From Anaerolineales bacterium UBA877 (GTDB taxonomy: Bacteria; Chloroflexota; Anaerolineae; Anaerolineales; Villigracilaceae), in NCBI GenBank assembly GCA_002294405.1, contig DBFP01000045.1:28719-46464 (forward strand): 17,746 nt of DNA. Direction: 5' to 3'. The position numbers were made by a program, and so were the translations under genes. The notes under the pieces were generated by a model. It did not search any database, was not told where the DNA came from, and was given only the letters and a program-made list of their open reading frames with translations. This document shows positions 1 to 8,418 of the stretch, piece by piece (position 1 is the stretch's first letter; each line of letters opens with the position of its first letter).

Positions 1-171
1 CATTGCTGGGATCCCATTTTCAATCATGTAAAGGAGAATTTCCGAAATATAAAATGATTTAGGAAAACTATTTTATATACGCGATTGATAAAATCCAAGA
101 GTTTTGACCGAAAATAAGTTTGAGCCGGTGAGATAATCACGTCAAATGTGCATCAAAAAACCAATGATAAG
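1..171. other. Left-edge non-coding stretch
   Basis: No gene can be assigned here. On the plus strand one frame is open from the window edge to a TGA at 55-57 (18 codons, beginning H-C-W-D-P). It could be the tail of a gene lying to the left, but the other two plus frames also start open, so nothing distinguishes it. A run of six A at about 156-161 would read as a U-tract just beyond the minus-strand stop at 172, but I see no GC-rich stem in front of it. It is therefore not called as a terminator. Confidence 0.3.
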
Positions 172-576
172 CTAATGTTTTCTAAATCGATCCCTGGTTT
201 TTGGATTGGAAAAATAGAGAAGAGAAAAACCTGCAATTATGATTGTAACTGCTAATGCAAACAACCAATTGGAATGCGGGGTTTGGATTACCAACCGGTC
301 AAACCAATACCACGAACCATAACAAACAATGCTTAAAATTGTCAAATACCACGCCCAAGACTTTACCTTCCATAAACCCCAGCTAACAATCAATCCAACC
401 ACCAACCACAATGCTCCAGTCAAAATGAGGTAGATTGGTTGCACAGCAGCATGATATTCCTGAAAAACGGATAAATACACAATTCCATTAACTATCCGCA
501 GTCCATTCCAAAACCCAATTCCCAAGAATAAAAGGGAAAACAAAGTCAGCAAAACAGGTCTTTTACCTGGTGTCAT
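172..576 (-). CDS. Small four-helix membrane protein, function unknown
   Basis: The 134-residue product is mostly hydrophobic, with four likely membrane helices at about residues 8-28, 45-66, 70-88 and 100-120. It has a basic N-terminal start (MTPGKRP) and a basic tail (KTRDRFRKH), and no catalytic motif I can recognise. It begins 16 bases after the stop of the large glycosyltransferase gene and has only a weak ribosome site. It is therefore probably the second gene of that operon and may be translated by coupling. The pairing suggests an accessory role in the same membrane glycosylation step, but that is only context. The small size and helix count resemble many unnamed small integral membrane proteins. 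The reading frame is convincing; the function is unknown. Confidence 0.75.
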   Translation of the reverse strand: MTPGKRPVLLTLFSLLFLGIGFWNGLRIVNGIVYLSVFQEYHAAVQPIYLILTGALWLVVGLIVSWGLWKVKSWAWYLTILSIVCYGSWYWFDRLVIQTPHSNWLFALAVTIIIAGFSLLYFSNPKTRDRFRKH

Positions 577-592
577 CGATGTATGATCTCGT

Positions 593-3500
593 TTACCGAA
601 CTATACTAAACTCTGCAAAAGGTGATTCCAATCCACGAGAACCCTTGGAATCGATGAGAAATTGGTCATTAAATATTTGAACCTTCCACCGATACTCCCC
701 CGGTGAAAGAATTTCTTGCAAGGTATGTTGGCTGGCTGTAGAAGTTATCTCACCCGTATTGACCTCAGGTCTCCAGACAGGAATCTGATCGGGGGAGTTA
801 CTAAGATCCTTAGTAATAACGATGGCATCAATAAATACACTGTATTCTTCATCTACACCGTACGTGCGGCTAAGGCTCATTGGCAAGTCACCCTTTGAGA
901 GGTTAAACATCCCAAGGTTTTCCCATACCCATTCACTTAAGGGGTTGCTATCGCCTGCAAAACCAATATATTTACCCTGGATGTTTATAAAGTTGTGTTG
1001 ATCATTTATTCTTCGTTTGTAAGATCTTATCCATATATTGTATTGACCGGTTTCTTGAACATGGAATGTACCTACTGCTTCACCCGCATGCCATCCATCA
1101 AGAATGAATCCAGTTCCACTAAAATCGGTTACAAACTCAGATGAAACTTCCCATGAAGGACCTTCAAAATTACCTTCCGCCTCGATCCAATAGGTACCCG
1201 CCAATTTTCGCTCAATGGTGATCGCATAGCTTTCAGATTCCACCCCATATGAATTCCAAGAAAATGTTATCGGATAATTTGAATTAAGGATGGTTCCTTC
1301 AGAAGGGTTCATGATGGTTGGCGAAACTCCCCCATAACATAATGGGTGCTGAAGGTTTTGACTGTCAATTCGGTATTCATCAAAATATATACCCGAAAAC
1401 GCCAGGTTGGTGTCGGGATAACAGTGCAGGATACGTTGTAACGCAGAGAGACGGTCGGATTGCAAGTTGGATGTTGTTTTGTCAAAAATAATATCGATCT
1501 TATCCAAGTTGCGGGAGTGCCACAAATAAGGGAGGAGGTCGTCGAATCGAACAAAATCAAAAAATTTCTTCGCCTCGAGACCCGTATGGTGTGAACCGGC
1601 TACTGAAAAAAGAATTAAATCGGACTCGACAAAAACAGTGTCATCCCGGTTCTGCAAGTACGGAAACACAGTCATCGGAACTGAAACCGTAGATTGAATG
1701 GCGAGGTCAGACAATTCACGCCGTTTTTGGCTGTCAGCAGAATCATTTATTCCTGTCGCGAAAACATGAACATCGTTAAATATGATCGCAATGATAATCA
1801 ACATAAAGGCGGGAAAAGCAATTTTGATTTTAATACTGGTACAAATTGTGCGAATGGCAGATAATAAAATGCTTAATCCCATTGCACCCCAGGAAATTAG
1901 AATAGGTAACCCCAGATAAAGTGTTAACGGGGATGTTGATCCTGCGAATACCGAAGTTAGTACAAGAAATAAATAGGAAAGGGGTAATAAAATTAATATT
2001 GGGCGACGGAAGTTTAAAACATTGTAAACAAACCCGACCACCGTAAACGATATAAGGATGGGATTAATAAAGTTTCCCCCCCAACCTAGAACTGAATCCT
2101 GATTTATTGGACCGCGAAAAATGGCCTGTAACATGTTACCGTAATATGCCCAAATGTATTTTAGTAAATCAATCAGGTTTGAGATCTTGTCTTCAGGATG
2201 AGTAAAAATCCCAACTATGTTGCCAGGATGGGTTTCGAGATAATATCGGGTGAACGTGAAATACGTCATGACAATGGGCCAAATTACAAGGAAAAAAGCG
2301 GTAACCCCTTTTCGCGGTGAAATTTTATGTTTAATTATCGAGTAGACAGATAAACTTACCAAGAGTGCGATAATCCCAATGGGGACCGGGAAAAACGCTT
2401 CATGGGTCAGCATGCCCAGGGATAAGATAAATCCCACAGTTTGGTATTGCCACCACTTTTGCTCCACGAGACCAAGCATTAGGAAATATAGACTGCCAAT
2501 CACCAATAATTCCAGTAAAGCGTATTGCGTTCCTTGATGAGAGGCAACAAGCTCGATCGCCGCAAAAGAATAAAGCAAAGTGGCTAATAAAGCAGTGGAT
2601 GGACTGGTTGTCACCCTGCGTACCAATAAGTAAAGAAAATATACTGAGATCAAGCTGAAAAGTGCAGATTCAATTCGGGTGGATAAAAAATTAGTTCCAA
2701 ATATTCGAAGAAAAAAGGAACGAATCCAGAAATCTGCAGGCATATACATAATATGACTGGCAGCATATTCTTCGAGATCGACATGGACAATTGTTGCGAA
2801 CCAACTCTGGATAGTCCATTTAGTTTCCTCGATCCCCAGTCCAAAAATGCGATGACCAAGGTCGTAGAATCTGAAAAACCCAGCCACCAAAAATAATATA
2901 CCCATTACAAGCATTTCCAAGTGATGAGAGATGCGCAGTTGATGTTCGAAAACATTGATCCATTTTGGATGCAAGCGCACCCAGAGAATAAACCCTGCGG
3001 TTGAAGAAATATATGCAATAACGCCGGCGAGGATATTTCGCTCAACAATGAAAAGTTGAGCGACAAACGCCAGGATCATGGTCGTCACAATTAACGCGAT
3101 ATTAGGTATCTTCAGAGGTGGAAATGACAACTTAAAATTTGGATGGGATTTTCCTTCCCAAAACCGCAGTTTTGGAAAATGGAACCTAAAATAAAAATCT
3201 TTTCCCACATCAGACACAAGTTGCTTAATTTCAATCCTGACATGGTCTGACTTAATTTCCCGCAGGGGGGGAAAGATTTGTCCCACCCATTCGGGTGGCG
3301 CCGACGGAGTAATTTCCTGGTATTGCTCGGGATCTTCAATAACTTCCCAATCCACCGCACCAATTGGGATGTTTTCAGGACCATCAACCCAATTGGAGAG
3401 AAATTTATATTTCATCGAAATTGCTTGCATCCAAGAAGCCGGGAAGATGGTTGTAATAAATAAAACTGCAAGCAATGAAAATATTAATACCAGTAGAGAG

Positions 3501-5644
3501 GGGTGCGAGAAAGTATCTTCAATAATGGTGACCAAGGATTGATCGCGCACGAAAATAAACGGTGTATTCATTAATGCGACAAGGATCGGTATCCCCTCGG
3601 GATTACTGAATATTTTTTGATTGTAATAATTCCCTGCTGGATGCAAAGCTAATGTCACCGACCCTGTTAGAGATGGATCATAAAATATGATGCTTTTCTT
3701 TTCACCAATAGATTTGAAAAAATCCTGGTTTACATCATCAATAGAAACTGTCTTAAATGAAATAGTTGGACGAAACTCCGTTGAAATATATGGTTGGAAA
3801 TTCCGTTCGTCAGGTCTGGAATATATATAGAAAATCGATTCATCTTTGGCATAGAGTACCACCCAGGACATGATTTGATCGGGTTGAGGACGGTATTTTT
3901 TTGGCATGGAAATGAAAAAGTCGATCAAACCTCCCAGGACGAGGAAAATAATCAACCCCGATAATAAGAATTTCCTGATATTTAATATCTTTTTATGTAA
4001 AGTTGCCACAGCATTGGCAAAAGAGTAAATGCCAATCCCCGTTAGCAACGCCAGAACTGGGATGATTGAAACCATGTGGGTATGACGAGGAGGAACAGTA
4101 TTTAATGAGCTTAAACCAAGCATGATCCCAAAATACCACAGGAGGAGAAGTATGTTGCGCGGTTGCTTGAATCTCCAAAGGGACATTACCAGCCCCAAAA
4201 TGAAAAAGATACCCCCAACCGTGCCAGTTAAAGAAGAGGCAATATAATGTTCGGTAATTAATCCGGGCATTTGGAAGGCAAGCTGCGTACGAGCCAACCC
4301 GCGAATAAATAAGATTAAATAGATATTTGGGTTAAAAAACAGCATGCTGCCATTAATTTGGAAGGGAGGTGCTATCGCAAAAAGTTCTTTATCGGAAAAA
4401 AAGATTTTGCCATTAAAGGTATTGAAAAACACACTTTCGAATATTTTGTAGCCCAACGAGCTTGGATCATGGCTTAAACCATAAACAATATACGTGCCGG
4501 CAACAAGGAGAACCCCGAACCCGAAAATAATCAAAGCGTAGACAGCCTGCCGGAATTTGATCTGATGTCCGAGCCATAACAAAGCAATATACGCGATTCC
4601 AATCACGAAAGTAAAACGTGCGCCGAAAAATGTGTAAAATCCAAACCCCGCTGCTAATCCTGCAAGGAATAAATTCAATAAACTATCATGTTTCAGCCCA
4701 AGGTACAGCCAATAAAAGCCCAAAGTGGTGATAAAAAGCGCCTGGATACTTATATACCCTATTCGAGAAAATGCCATGAAGTAGGGGTTAAAGATCAATG
4801 CGAAGGAAACCGTAATTGCCACTCGCCGATTAAACATTTCCCGCGCTAACAAATAAAGCGGTGGAAGGGTTGCCACCCCGGCGAGCACCGAGCTCAACCT
4901 CCATCCCCAAAGAGAAATGCCGAAGATTTTTAAGATGCAAGCCTGGATGTATGAGCTCAAAATCGGGAAGGTATAAACGCCATTGGCGAATATTGGCGGT
5001 TTGAATGAACCCATAGCAATATCGCGCGCTACAGTCCAGAAAGAACCTTCATCACCGATAAGTGAATCAGGTAATCCTTGGAGACGGTATGTCCCTATTA
5101 AGACCCCCAGAGTGGTCAACCCCAAAATCCATAGGATGTCTTTGCGAGCAACAGGGATGGATAATTTAACCCCCCGTTTTCGGTCCCAGGATAAAAAAAT
5201 AAATATAAAGATAATGAGGCTGGTAATCCAGCTGATGACATAAAAAGTCGAGTATTCGCGCGTGGCTAGGGACCAAACCGTACTACCAAATATGACGCTT
5301 GCGCATATAATGCCCGACCAGGTAAAAGGGGTGTGAATGAAACAAAAGATATATTTCTTAAACTCGTTTTCAATTGGTAATAAAATCAAGGAGCGTAAAG
5401 AAAAAACAAAAAGAAATACTCCCAATAAAACGAGGGGGAGGCCAAAAATAGCACTATCTATATTAATAATATCAAACCGAAGGGTATGGTTAAGCCATTG
5501 ACCAAAAAGCGTTGGAGGAATGGAGAGGGGATTGGGTCTGGATAGCTGGTATTGACCGGCGACAAGCAATAGAAATCCAATCAATGCCATCAGGAATCGG
5601 ATTAATTTCTTATCCGGTTTTATTATCGAAAAATTGACAGACAT
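593..5644 (-). CDS. Giant double-module GT-C (GT39/ArnT-like) membrane glycosyltransferase with C-terminal carbohydrate-binding-like region
   Basis: This 1683-residue polytopic protein carries two consecutive GT-C modules. Such enzymes use polyprenyl-phosphate sugars to glycosylate acceptors on the outer face of the membrane. Module 1 (about 165-580) has the acidic first-loop motif G-D-E-G at 197-200 right after a helix, then many helices and a soluble part (about 580-700). A hydrophilic linker (about 745-845) follows. Module 2 (about 850-1300) starts F-R-F-Y-D-L-G with E-E at 939-940 in the equivalent loop, again with a soluble tail (about 1300-1440). Residues 1441-1683 look like Fn3-like strands (FSW at 1461-1463; GEYRWKV near 1649-1655) around a CBM-like beta domain (about 1487-1612). 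The length is roughly two to three times that of a single GT39 enzyme. The ATG at 5644 lacks a clear Shine-Dalgarno but lies about 32 bases after the start site predicted from an extended -10. The family is clear; donor and acceptor are unknown. Confidence 0.85.
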   Translation of the reverse strand: MSVNFSIIKPDKKLIRFLMALIGFLLLVAGQYQLSRPNPLSIPPTLFGQWLNHTLRFDIINIDSAIFGLPLVLLGVFLFVFSLRSLILLPIENEFKKYIFCFIHTPFTWSGIICASVIFGSTVWSLATREYSTFYVISWITSLIIFIFIFLSWDRKRGVKLSIPVARKDILWILGLTTLGVLIGTYRLQGLPDSLIGDEGSFWTVARDIAMGSFKPPIFANGVYTFPILSSYIQACILKIFGISLWGWRLSSVLAGVATLPPLYLLAREMFNRRVAITVSFALIFNPYFMAFSRIGYISIQALFITTLGFYWLYLGLKHDSLLNLFLAGLAAGFGFYTFFGARFTFVIGIAYIALLWLGHQIKFRQAVYALIIFGFGVLLVAGTYIVYGLSHDPSSLGYKIFESVFFNTFNGKIFFSDKELFAIAPPFQINGSMLFFNPNIYLILFIRGLARTQLAFQMPGLITEHYIASSLTGTVGGIFFILGLVMSLWRFKQPRNILLLLWYFGIMLGLSSLNTVPPRHTHMVSIIPVLALLTGIGIYSFANAVATLHKKILNIRKFLLSGLIIFLVLGGLIDFFISMPKKYRPQPDQIMSWVVLYAKDESIFYIYSRPDERNFQPYISTEFRPTISFKTVSIDDVNQDFFKSIGEKKSIIFYDPSLTGSVTLALHPAGNYYNQKIFSNPEGIPILVALMNTPFIFVRDQSLVTIIEDTFSHPSLLVLIFSLLAVLFITTIFPASWMQAISMKYKFLSNWVDGPENIPIGAVDWEVIEDPEQYQEITPSAPPEWVGQIFPPLREIKSDHVRIEIKQLVSDVGKDFYFRFHFPKLRFWEGKSHPNFKLSFPPLKIPNIALIVTTMILAFVAQLFIVERNILAGVIAYISSTAGFILWVRLHPKWINVFEHQLRISHHLEMLVMGILFLVAGFFRFYDLGHRIFGLGIEETKWTIQSWFATIVHVDLEEYAASHIMYMPADFWIRSFFLRIFGTNFLSTRIESALFSLISVYFLYLLVRRVTTSPSTALLATLLYSFAAIELVASHQGTQYALLELLVIGSLYFLMLGLVEQKWWQYQTVGFILSLGMLTHEAFFPVPIGIIALLVSLSVYSIIKHKISPRKGVTAFFLVIWPIVMTYFTFTRYYLETHPGNIVGIFTHPEDKISNLIDLLKYIWAYYGNMLQAIFRGPINQDSVLGWGGNFINPILISFTVVGFVYNVLNFRRPILILLPLSYLFLVLTSVFAGSTSPLTLYLGLPILISWGAMGLSILLSAIRTICTSIKIKIAFPAFMLIIIAIIFNDVHVFATGINDSADSQKRRELSDLAIQSTVSVPMTVFPYLQNRDDTVFVESDLILFSVAGSHHTGLEAKKFFDFVRFDDLLPYLWHSRNLDKIDIIFDKTTSNLQSDRLSALQRILHCYPDTNLAFSGIYFDEYRIDSQNLQHPLCYGGVSPTIMNPSEGTILNSNYPITFSWNSYGVESESYAITIERKLAGTYWIEAEGNFEGPSWEVSSEFVTDFSGTGFILDGWHAGEAVGTFHVQETGQYNIWIRSYKRRINDQHNFINIQGKYIGFAGDSNPLSEWVWENLGMFNLSKGDLPMSLSRTYGVDEEYSVFIDAIVITKDLSNSPDQIPVWRPEVNTGEITSTASQHTLQEILSPGEYRWKVQIFNDQFLIDSKGSRGLESPFAEFSIVR

Positions 5645-5682
5645 AATATTCTTGAAAATATTTCCGGTGTTTTATTTCGGGA

Positions 5683-5691
5683 ATTATAGCA
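5683..5691 (-). promoter_or_regulatory. Extended -10 promoter for the double GT-C gene
   Basis: Read on the minus strand, the bases are TGCTATAAT, a perfect TATAAT preceded by the TGn extension. Seventeen bases further upstream the -35 position reads AATAAT, a poor match, which is common for extended -10 promoters. The predicted start is near 5676, leaving a leader of about 32 bases before the ATG at 5642-5644. Assignment is from sequence only. Confidence 0.55.
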
Positions 5692-5753
5692 CGGCTAATA
5701 ACTTGATTATTCCGACATAATAATGAAGGAATATGAAGTAAAGAAGTGAAGCA

Positions 5754-5927
5754 TTATTCACTCAACGGGCTTTCGAGCCCCAAGTGATACATGACCAGTA
5801 AAGAACCGGGTGAAAAACTAGAAGTTTGGTACAATTCTTTACCTCCAAGCATTTGGAAATTACCATCAGGATAATCATGTTTATTAGCAATTTGGAGTGG
5901 AATACTATTCGTGTAACCATTTTTCAA
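5754..5927 (-). pseudogene. Possible C-terminal remnant of a lost protein-coding gene
   Basis: This minus-strand frame of 57 codons could be read from a TTG (5925-5927) to a TAA (5754-5756). The translation includes DYPDGNFQMLGGKELYQTSS followed by SPGSLLVMYHLGLESPLSE, whose mix of Gly, Asp, Pro and hydrophobic residues resembles a folded soluble domain rather than random AT-rich translation. Upstream in the same frame stops appear at once (TAA near 5946), there is no ribosome site, and no ATG lies near its start. I read it as the decayed end of a gene that once stood upstream of the double GT-C gene. A tiny real gene or a chance open frame are the alternatives; I do not recognise the family. 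Confidence 0.25.
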
Positions 5928-6014
5928 GACATATTCCGTAAATATTTATGAATACATCCCTCAGTACATTACTTAGCTGAAATCACTCACTGGTCAATTC
6001 CGTTAGAAACCCTT

Positions 6015-6746
6015 ATGGCATCAAAAAGTTTGATTCCGGCGGTCGATATCATCATTCCCGTTTTCAATGATGGAGAAAATATTTTAAGTGTAATTAAAGC
6101 CCTAAATACACAAGTTTCCTCGCCATTTCAGATCTTGATTTGCTATGATTTTGATGAGGATACGACTCTTGAAGCTTTACGGAAAAGAAGGTTTATCAAT
6201 GAGAATGTTGTCCTGGTAAAAAATGTTTATAGCGGAGTTCACGGCGCTGTCAGAACCGGATTCGAGGTAAGCAAGGCAAACGCCGTAATTACTTACATGG
6301 CGGACGATGACTATAATGCCGGGATAATAGACCAAATGGTTGACTTCTATAAAGGCGGATCCGAACTCGTCGTCCCAAGTCGCTTCATTAATGGCGGGGT
6401 ATTCAAAGGTTGTCGATGGTTTAAGAAATTGTTGGTCACGGCAGTATCTTGGAGTATGCATGCATTCGCAGGCATCCCGGTACATGATTCCACAAATGGT
6501 TTTCGTCTTTTTTCAAGAAAGTTGTTAGATCAAGTCACGCTGGAATCGAGGGATGGTTTTACATATAGTATCGAGCTGCTTGTAAAATGCCATCGCTTGG
6601 GGTGGAAGATGACAGAACTCCCTGCAAAATGGTATGAACGAAAATATGGAAAAAGCAGGTTTAAAATATTTCAATGGGCAACCGCGTATTTGCGTTGGTA
6701 TTTCTACCCTTATGAAACAACATATCTAAGGAGAAATTCAACATGA
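6015..6746 (+). CDS. GT2 family glycosyltransferase (DPM1/GtrB-like)
   Basis: This 243-residue soluble GT-A glycosyltransferase begins with the family strand IIIPVFNDGEN (12-22). It has an acidic stretch Y-D-F-D-E-D (44-49) and the metal/nucleotide-binding motif M-A-D-D-D-Y (95-100, the DXD). The acceptor-side motif H-D-S-T-N-G-F-R (157-164) and the late basic motif E-R-K-Y-G-K-S-R (208-215) follow. That order matches dolichyl/undecaprenyl-phosphate sugar synthases (DPM1, GtrB) without the C-terminal membrane helices seen in GtrB. By family it would transfer a sugar from a nucleotide donor, possibly onto a polyprenyl phosphate. Such a lipid-linked sugar is exactly what the neighbouring GT39-like enzymes consume, which makes this a plausible donor maker. 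Its stop overlaps the next gene's start (ATGA at 6743-6746), so the two are translationally coupled. The ATG at 6015 has no strong ribosome site but fits the fold start. Confidence 0.88.
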   Translation: MASKSLIPAVDIIIPVFNDGENILSVIKALNTQVSSPFQILICYDFDEDTTLEALRKRRFINENVVLVKNVYSGVHGAVRTGFEVSKANAVITYMADDDYNAGIIDQMVDFYKGGSELVVPSRFINGGVFKGCRWFKKLLVTAVSWSMHAFAGIPVHDSTNGFRLFSRKLLDQVTLESRDGFTYSIELLVKCHRLGWKMTELPAKWYERKYGKSRFKIFQWATAYLRWYFYPYETTYLRRNST

Positions 6747-7396
6747 GCGAGATGGATGTTAAATCGATATATACCAACCGGTTTGCAGGGCAAATGAATT
6801 TTCGCAAGGCGATGTGGCAAGTTTTATGCCGGGAATATTTCCAAAAGCATATCCTTGCCGATAATTTTGTAGTGGAGATCGGGGCGGGTTATTGTGAATT
6901 CATTAATTCCATCCGGGCAGCAAAAAAAATAGCCGTGGATATTAATCCAGACACCAGTAAATATGCAGGTTCGGATGTCCAGGTAATCCAGGCTTCTTCC
7001 ACAGATTTGAAAGGAATATCATCGGATTCTGTTGACCGGGTATTTGCAAGCAATTGCTTTGAGCATTTATCGAGAACCGATATTTTAACTACTTTAGCAG
7101 AAATCCGAAGAATTATTAAGACAGGCGGGAAGATGATTACCTTGCAACCAAATTTCAGGTATTGTTACAAAGATTATTACATGTTCTTTGATCACATTTC
7201 TGCCCTGGACCATCGTAGCATGGAAGAAGCCTTGGTAGTTAAAGGGTTCACTGTTCAAACAAACATTCCCCGTTTCTTGCCATACACCTCTCAAGGCAGC
7301 CTGCCCAAATCGCTGCTGTTATTACGTATATATTTACGTCTTCCCATGTTATGGAAAATATTCGGTGGTCAAATGCTAATCATCGCAACCAAATGA
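6743..7396 (+). CDS. Class I SAM-dependent methyltransferase
   Basis: The 217-residue product has the Rossmann SAM-binding motif I, V-V-E-I-G-A-G-Y-C-E-F, at 43-53. The acidic end of strand 2 is at A-V-D-I-N-P (64-69). The Methyltransf_11-type strand 4 region, R-V-F-A-S-N-C-F-E-H-L, is at 99-109, and a post-motif G-G-K-M-I-T-L-Q-P-N at 128-137. A strong ribosome site AAGGAG (6728-6733) lies nine bases before the ATG, and the start overlaps the GT2 stop, so both proteins should be made together. The pairing suggests methylation of a sugar or lipid-linked glycan intermediate, but the substrate cannot be read from the sequence. The C-terminus ends in a hydrophobic, basic segment (about 190-217) that may associate with the membrane. 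Confidence 0.87.
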   Translation: MSEMDVKSIYTNRFAGQMNFRKAMWQVLCREYFQKHILADNFVVEIGAGYCEFINSIRAAKKIAVDINPDTSKYAGSDVQVIQASSTDLKGISSDSVDRVFASNCFEHLSRTDILTTLAEIRRIIKTGGKMITLQPNFRYCYKDYYMFFDHISALDHRSMEEALVVKGFTVQTNIPRFLPYTSQGSLPKSLLLLRIYLRLPMLWKIFGGQMLIIATK

Positions 7397-7466
7397 AATT
7401 ATTATTGGTAAAAGCATATCTTTAAAAACCGTCCCCGACAATAATATTATATAAATGCTTGTTACC

Positions 7467-7471
7467 AGGAG
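7467..7471 (+). promoter_or_regulatory. Ribosome binding site fixing the M55 peptidase start
   Basis: AGGAG lies five bases before the ATG at 7477-7479. An in-frame TTG at 7459 upstream has no such site, and starting there would add six residues in front of the family's conserved M-K-I-L-I-A-A-D-M-E-G start. The ATG is therefore preferred. Confidence 0.8.
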
Positions 7472-7476
7472 TTAAG

Positions 7477-8301
7477 ATGAAAATATTAATTGCAGCTGAC
7501 ATGGAGGGAATAACCGGAGTGACGCACTGGGAAGAGACCGACCCAGCCAATCACGAATACACCAGATATCGCAAGATCATGACTGATGAGGTAAATGAAG
7601 CCATTGCCGGTGCAGCAGACGCCGGCGCTGAGCAATTTATTGTCGCCGACGGGCATGGTGATGGGACAAATATCCTGATCGAGGAGTTGGATTCGCGGGC
7701 AAAGTTGAATTCGGGAGGAGCTTCCCCCATGTCCATGATGCAGGGTGTGGACTCAGAGACAGGAGGGGTTATTTTTATCGGTTACCATGCCCGTGCAGGG
7801 TCACAAAATGCTGTCCTCGCTCACACCTGGTCAGCCGGAAGAATTGCCAATGTTTGGCTTAATCAATCATTGGTGGGGGAATATGGCCTGAACGCAGCCT
7901 TGGCAGGGCATTTTAATGTTCCCGTGATTATGATCAGTGGTGACCAAACTGCTTGTGAACAAGCGGTCGAGCTCATCGGTTCAATGGAGACTGCGATAGT
8001 CAAACGTTCCACAGGATATTTTTCCGCAGAGTGCCTTCCCCTTAAAATTACGTTGCCATTGATCAGGGAAAAATCTAAACAAGCGGTGCTCCATTTGCGC
8101 GATAAAACCACTCCGAAACCATTTGTTGTTGCCACACCAGTTCACCTGGCGATCGAATTTCGTCAACCCGAGTCTGCGGACAGGTCTGCTCGACTGCCTG
8201 GGGCACTGCGCGTGAACGGCTTGCGGGTGGAATTTATTATCCCGACCATGCTGGGGGCGCACGCGGTTTTTCGAGCCGCGGTTAAACAGTCATATGATTA
8301 A
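7477..8301 (+). CDS. dppA: M55 family D-aminopeptidase (DppA-like)
   Basis: This is a zinc-dependent aminopeptidase of family M55, which releases D-amino acids such as D-Ala from short peptides, for instance in peptidoglycan recycling. Counting from the ATG at 7477 (274 residues), the metal ligands known from Bacillus subtilis DppA fall almost exactly in register: D8 and E10 in A-D-M-E-G, H60 in D-G-H-G-D-G, H104 in I-G-Y-H-A, and E135 in V-G-E-Y-G. The H-T-W near 116 matches the proposed catalytic histidine. M-S-M-M-Q-G-V-D and the V-P-V-I-M-I-S-G-D strand are further family signatures, and the length is normal. It stands 80 bases after the methyltransferase, so it may be a separate unit. 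The next gene is 117 bases downstream. Family assignment is firm; the true substrate in this organism is unknown. No signal peptide is visible, so it is probably cytoplasmic. Confidence 0.92.
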   Translation: MKILIAADMEGITGVTHWEETDPANHEYTRYRKIMTDEVNEAIAGAADAGAEQFIVADGHGDGTNILIEELDSRAKLNSGGASPMSMMQGVDSETGGVIFIGYHARAGSQNAVLAHTWSAGRIANVWLNQSLVGEYGLNAALAGHFNVPVIMISGDQTACEQAVELIGSMETAIVKRSTGYFSAECLPLKITLPLIREKSKQAVLHLRDKTTPKPFVVATPVHLAIEFRQPESADRSARLPGALRVNGLRVEFIIPTMLGAHAVFRAAVKQSYD

Positions 8302-8366
8302 TTTTATAGAGTTTGGTAACTTCCCATATTTGCGCAATCGTTTTTGAAGGAACATCTTTTTTTTTA

Positions 8367-8416
8367 TACACGTGTAAATTTGACAGCCAAGTAATCGTCT
8401 TGATGGATAATATAAT
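8367..8416 (+). promoter_or_regulatory. Candidate promoter with adjacent palindrome before the GT39-like gene
   Basis: A perfect ten-base palindrome, TACACGTGTA (8367-8376), follows a nine-T run. A perfect TTGACA is at 8380-8385, and GATAAT (8406-8411) overlaps into TATAAT (8411-8416). The spacer is 20 or 25 bases, longer than the usual 17, so either an activator is needed or the match is fortuitous. Transcription from GATAAT would begin at about 8418, essentially at the ATG (8419). The palindrome could be an operator. Confidence 0.35.
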
Positions 8417-8418
8417 CT

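Larger units (their letters stand above)
5645..6014. other. Divergent intergenic region between the two glycosyltransferase operons
   Basis: These 370 bases separate the minus-strand double GT-C gene from the plus-strand GT2 gene. They contain the minus-strand extended -10 at 5683-5691 and the possible gene remnant at 5754-5927. For the plus-strand operon I could not find a convincing -35/-10 pair or a Shine-Dalgarno before the ATG at 6015. No tandem repeats or large palindromes were seen. Confidence 0.5.

Noticed and set aside
1..57. Left-edge plus-strand frame as the tail of an upstream gene
   Set aside because: Only 18 codons are visible and the other plus frames are also open at the edge, so coding cannot be judged.
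716..898. Plus-strand open frame inside the double GT-C gene
   Set aside because: It lies antisense to clearly coding sequence, has no ribosome site and its translation shows no domain. The same applies to other antisense frames between 593 and 5644.
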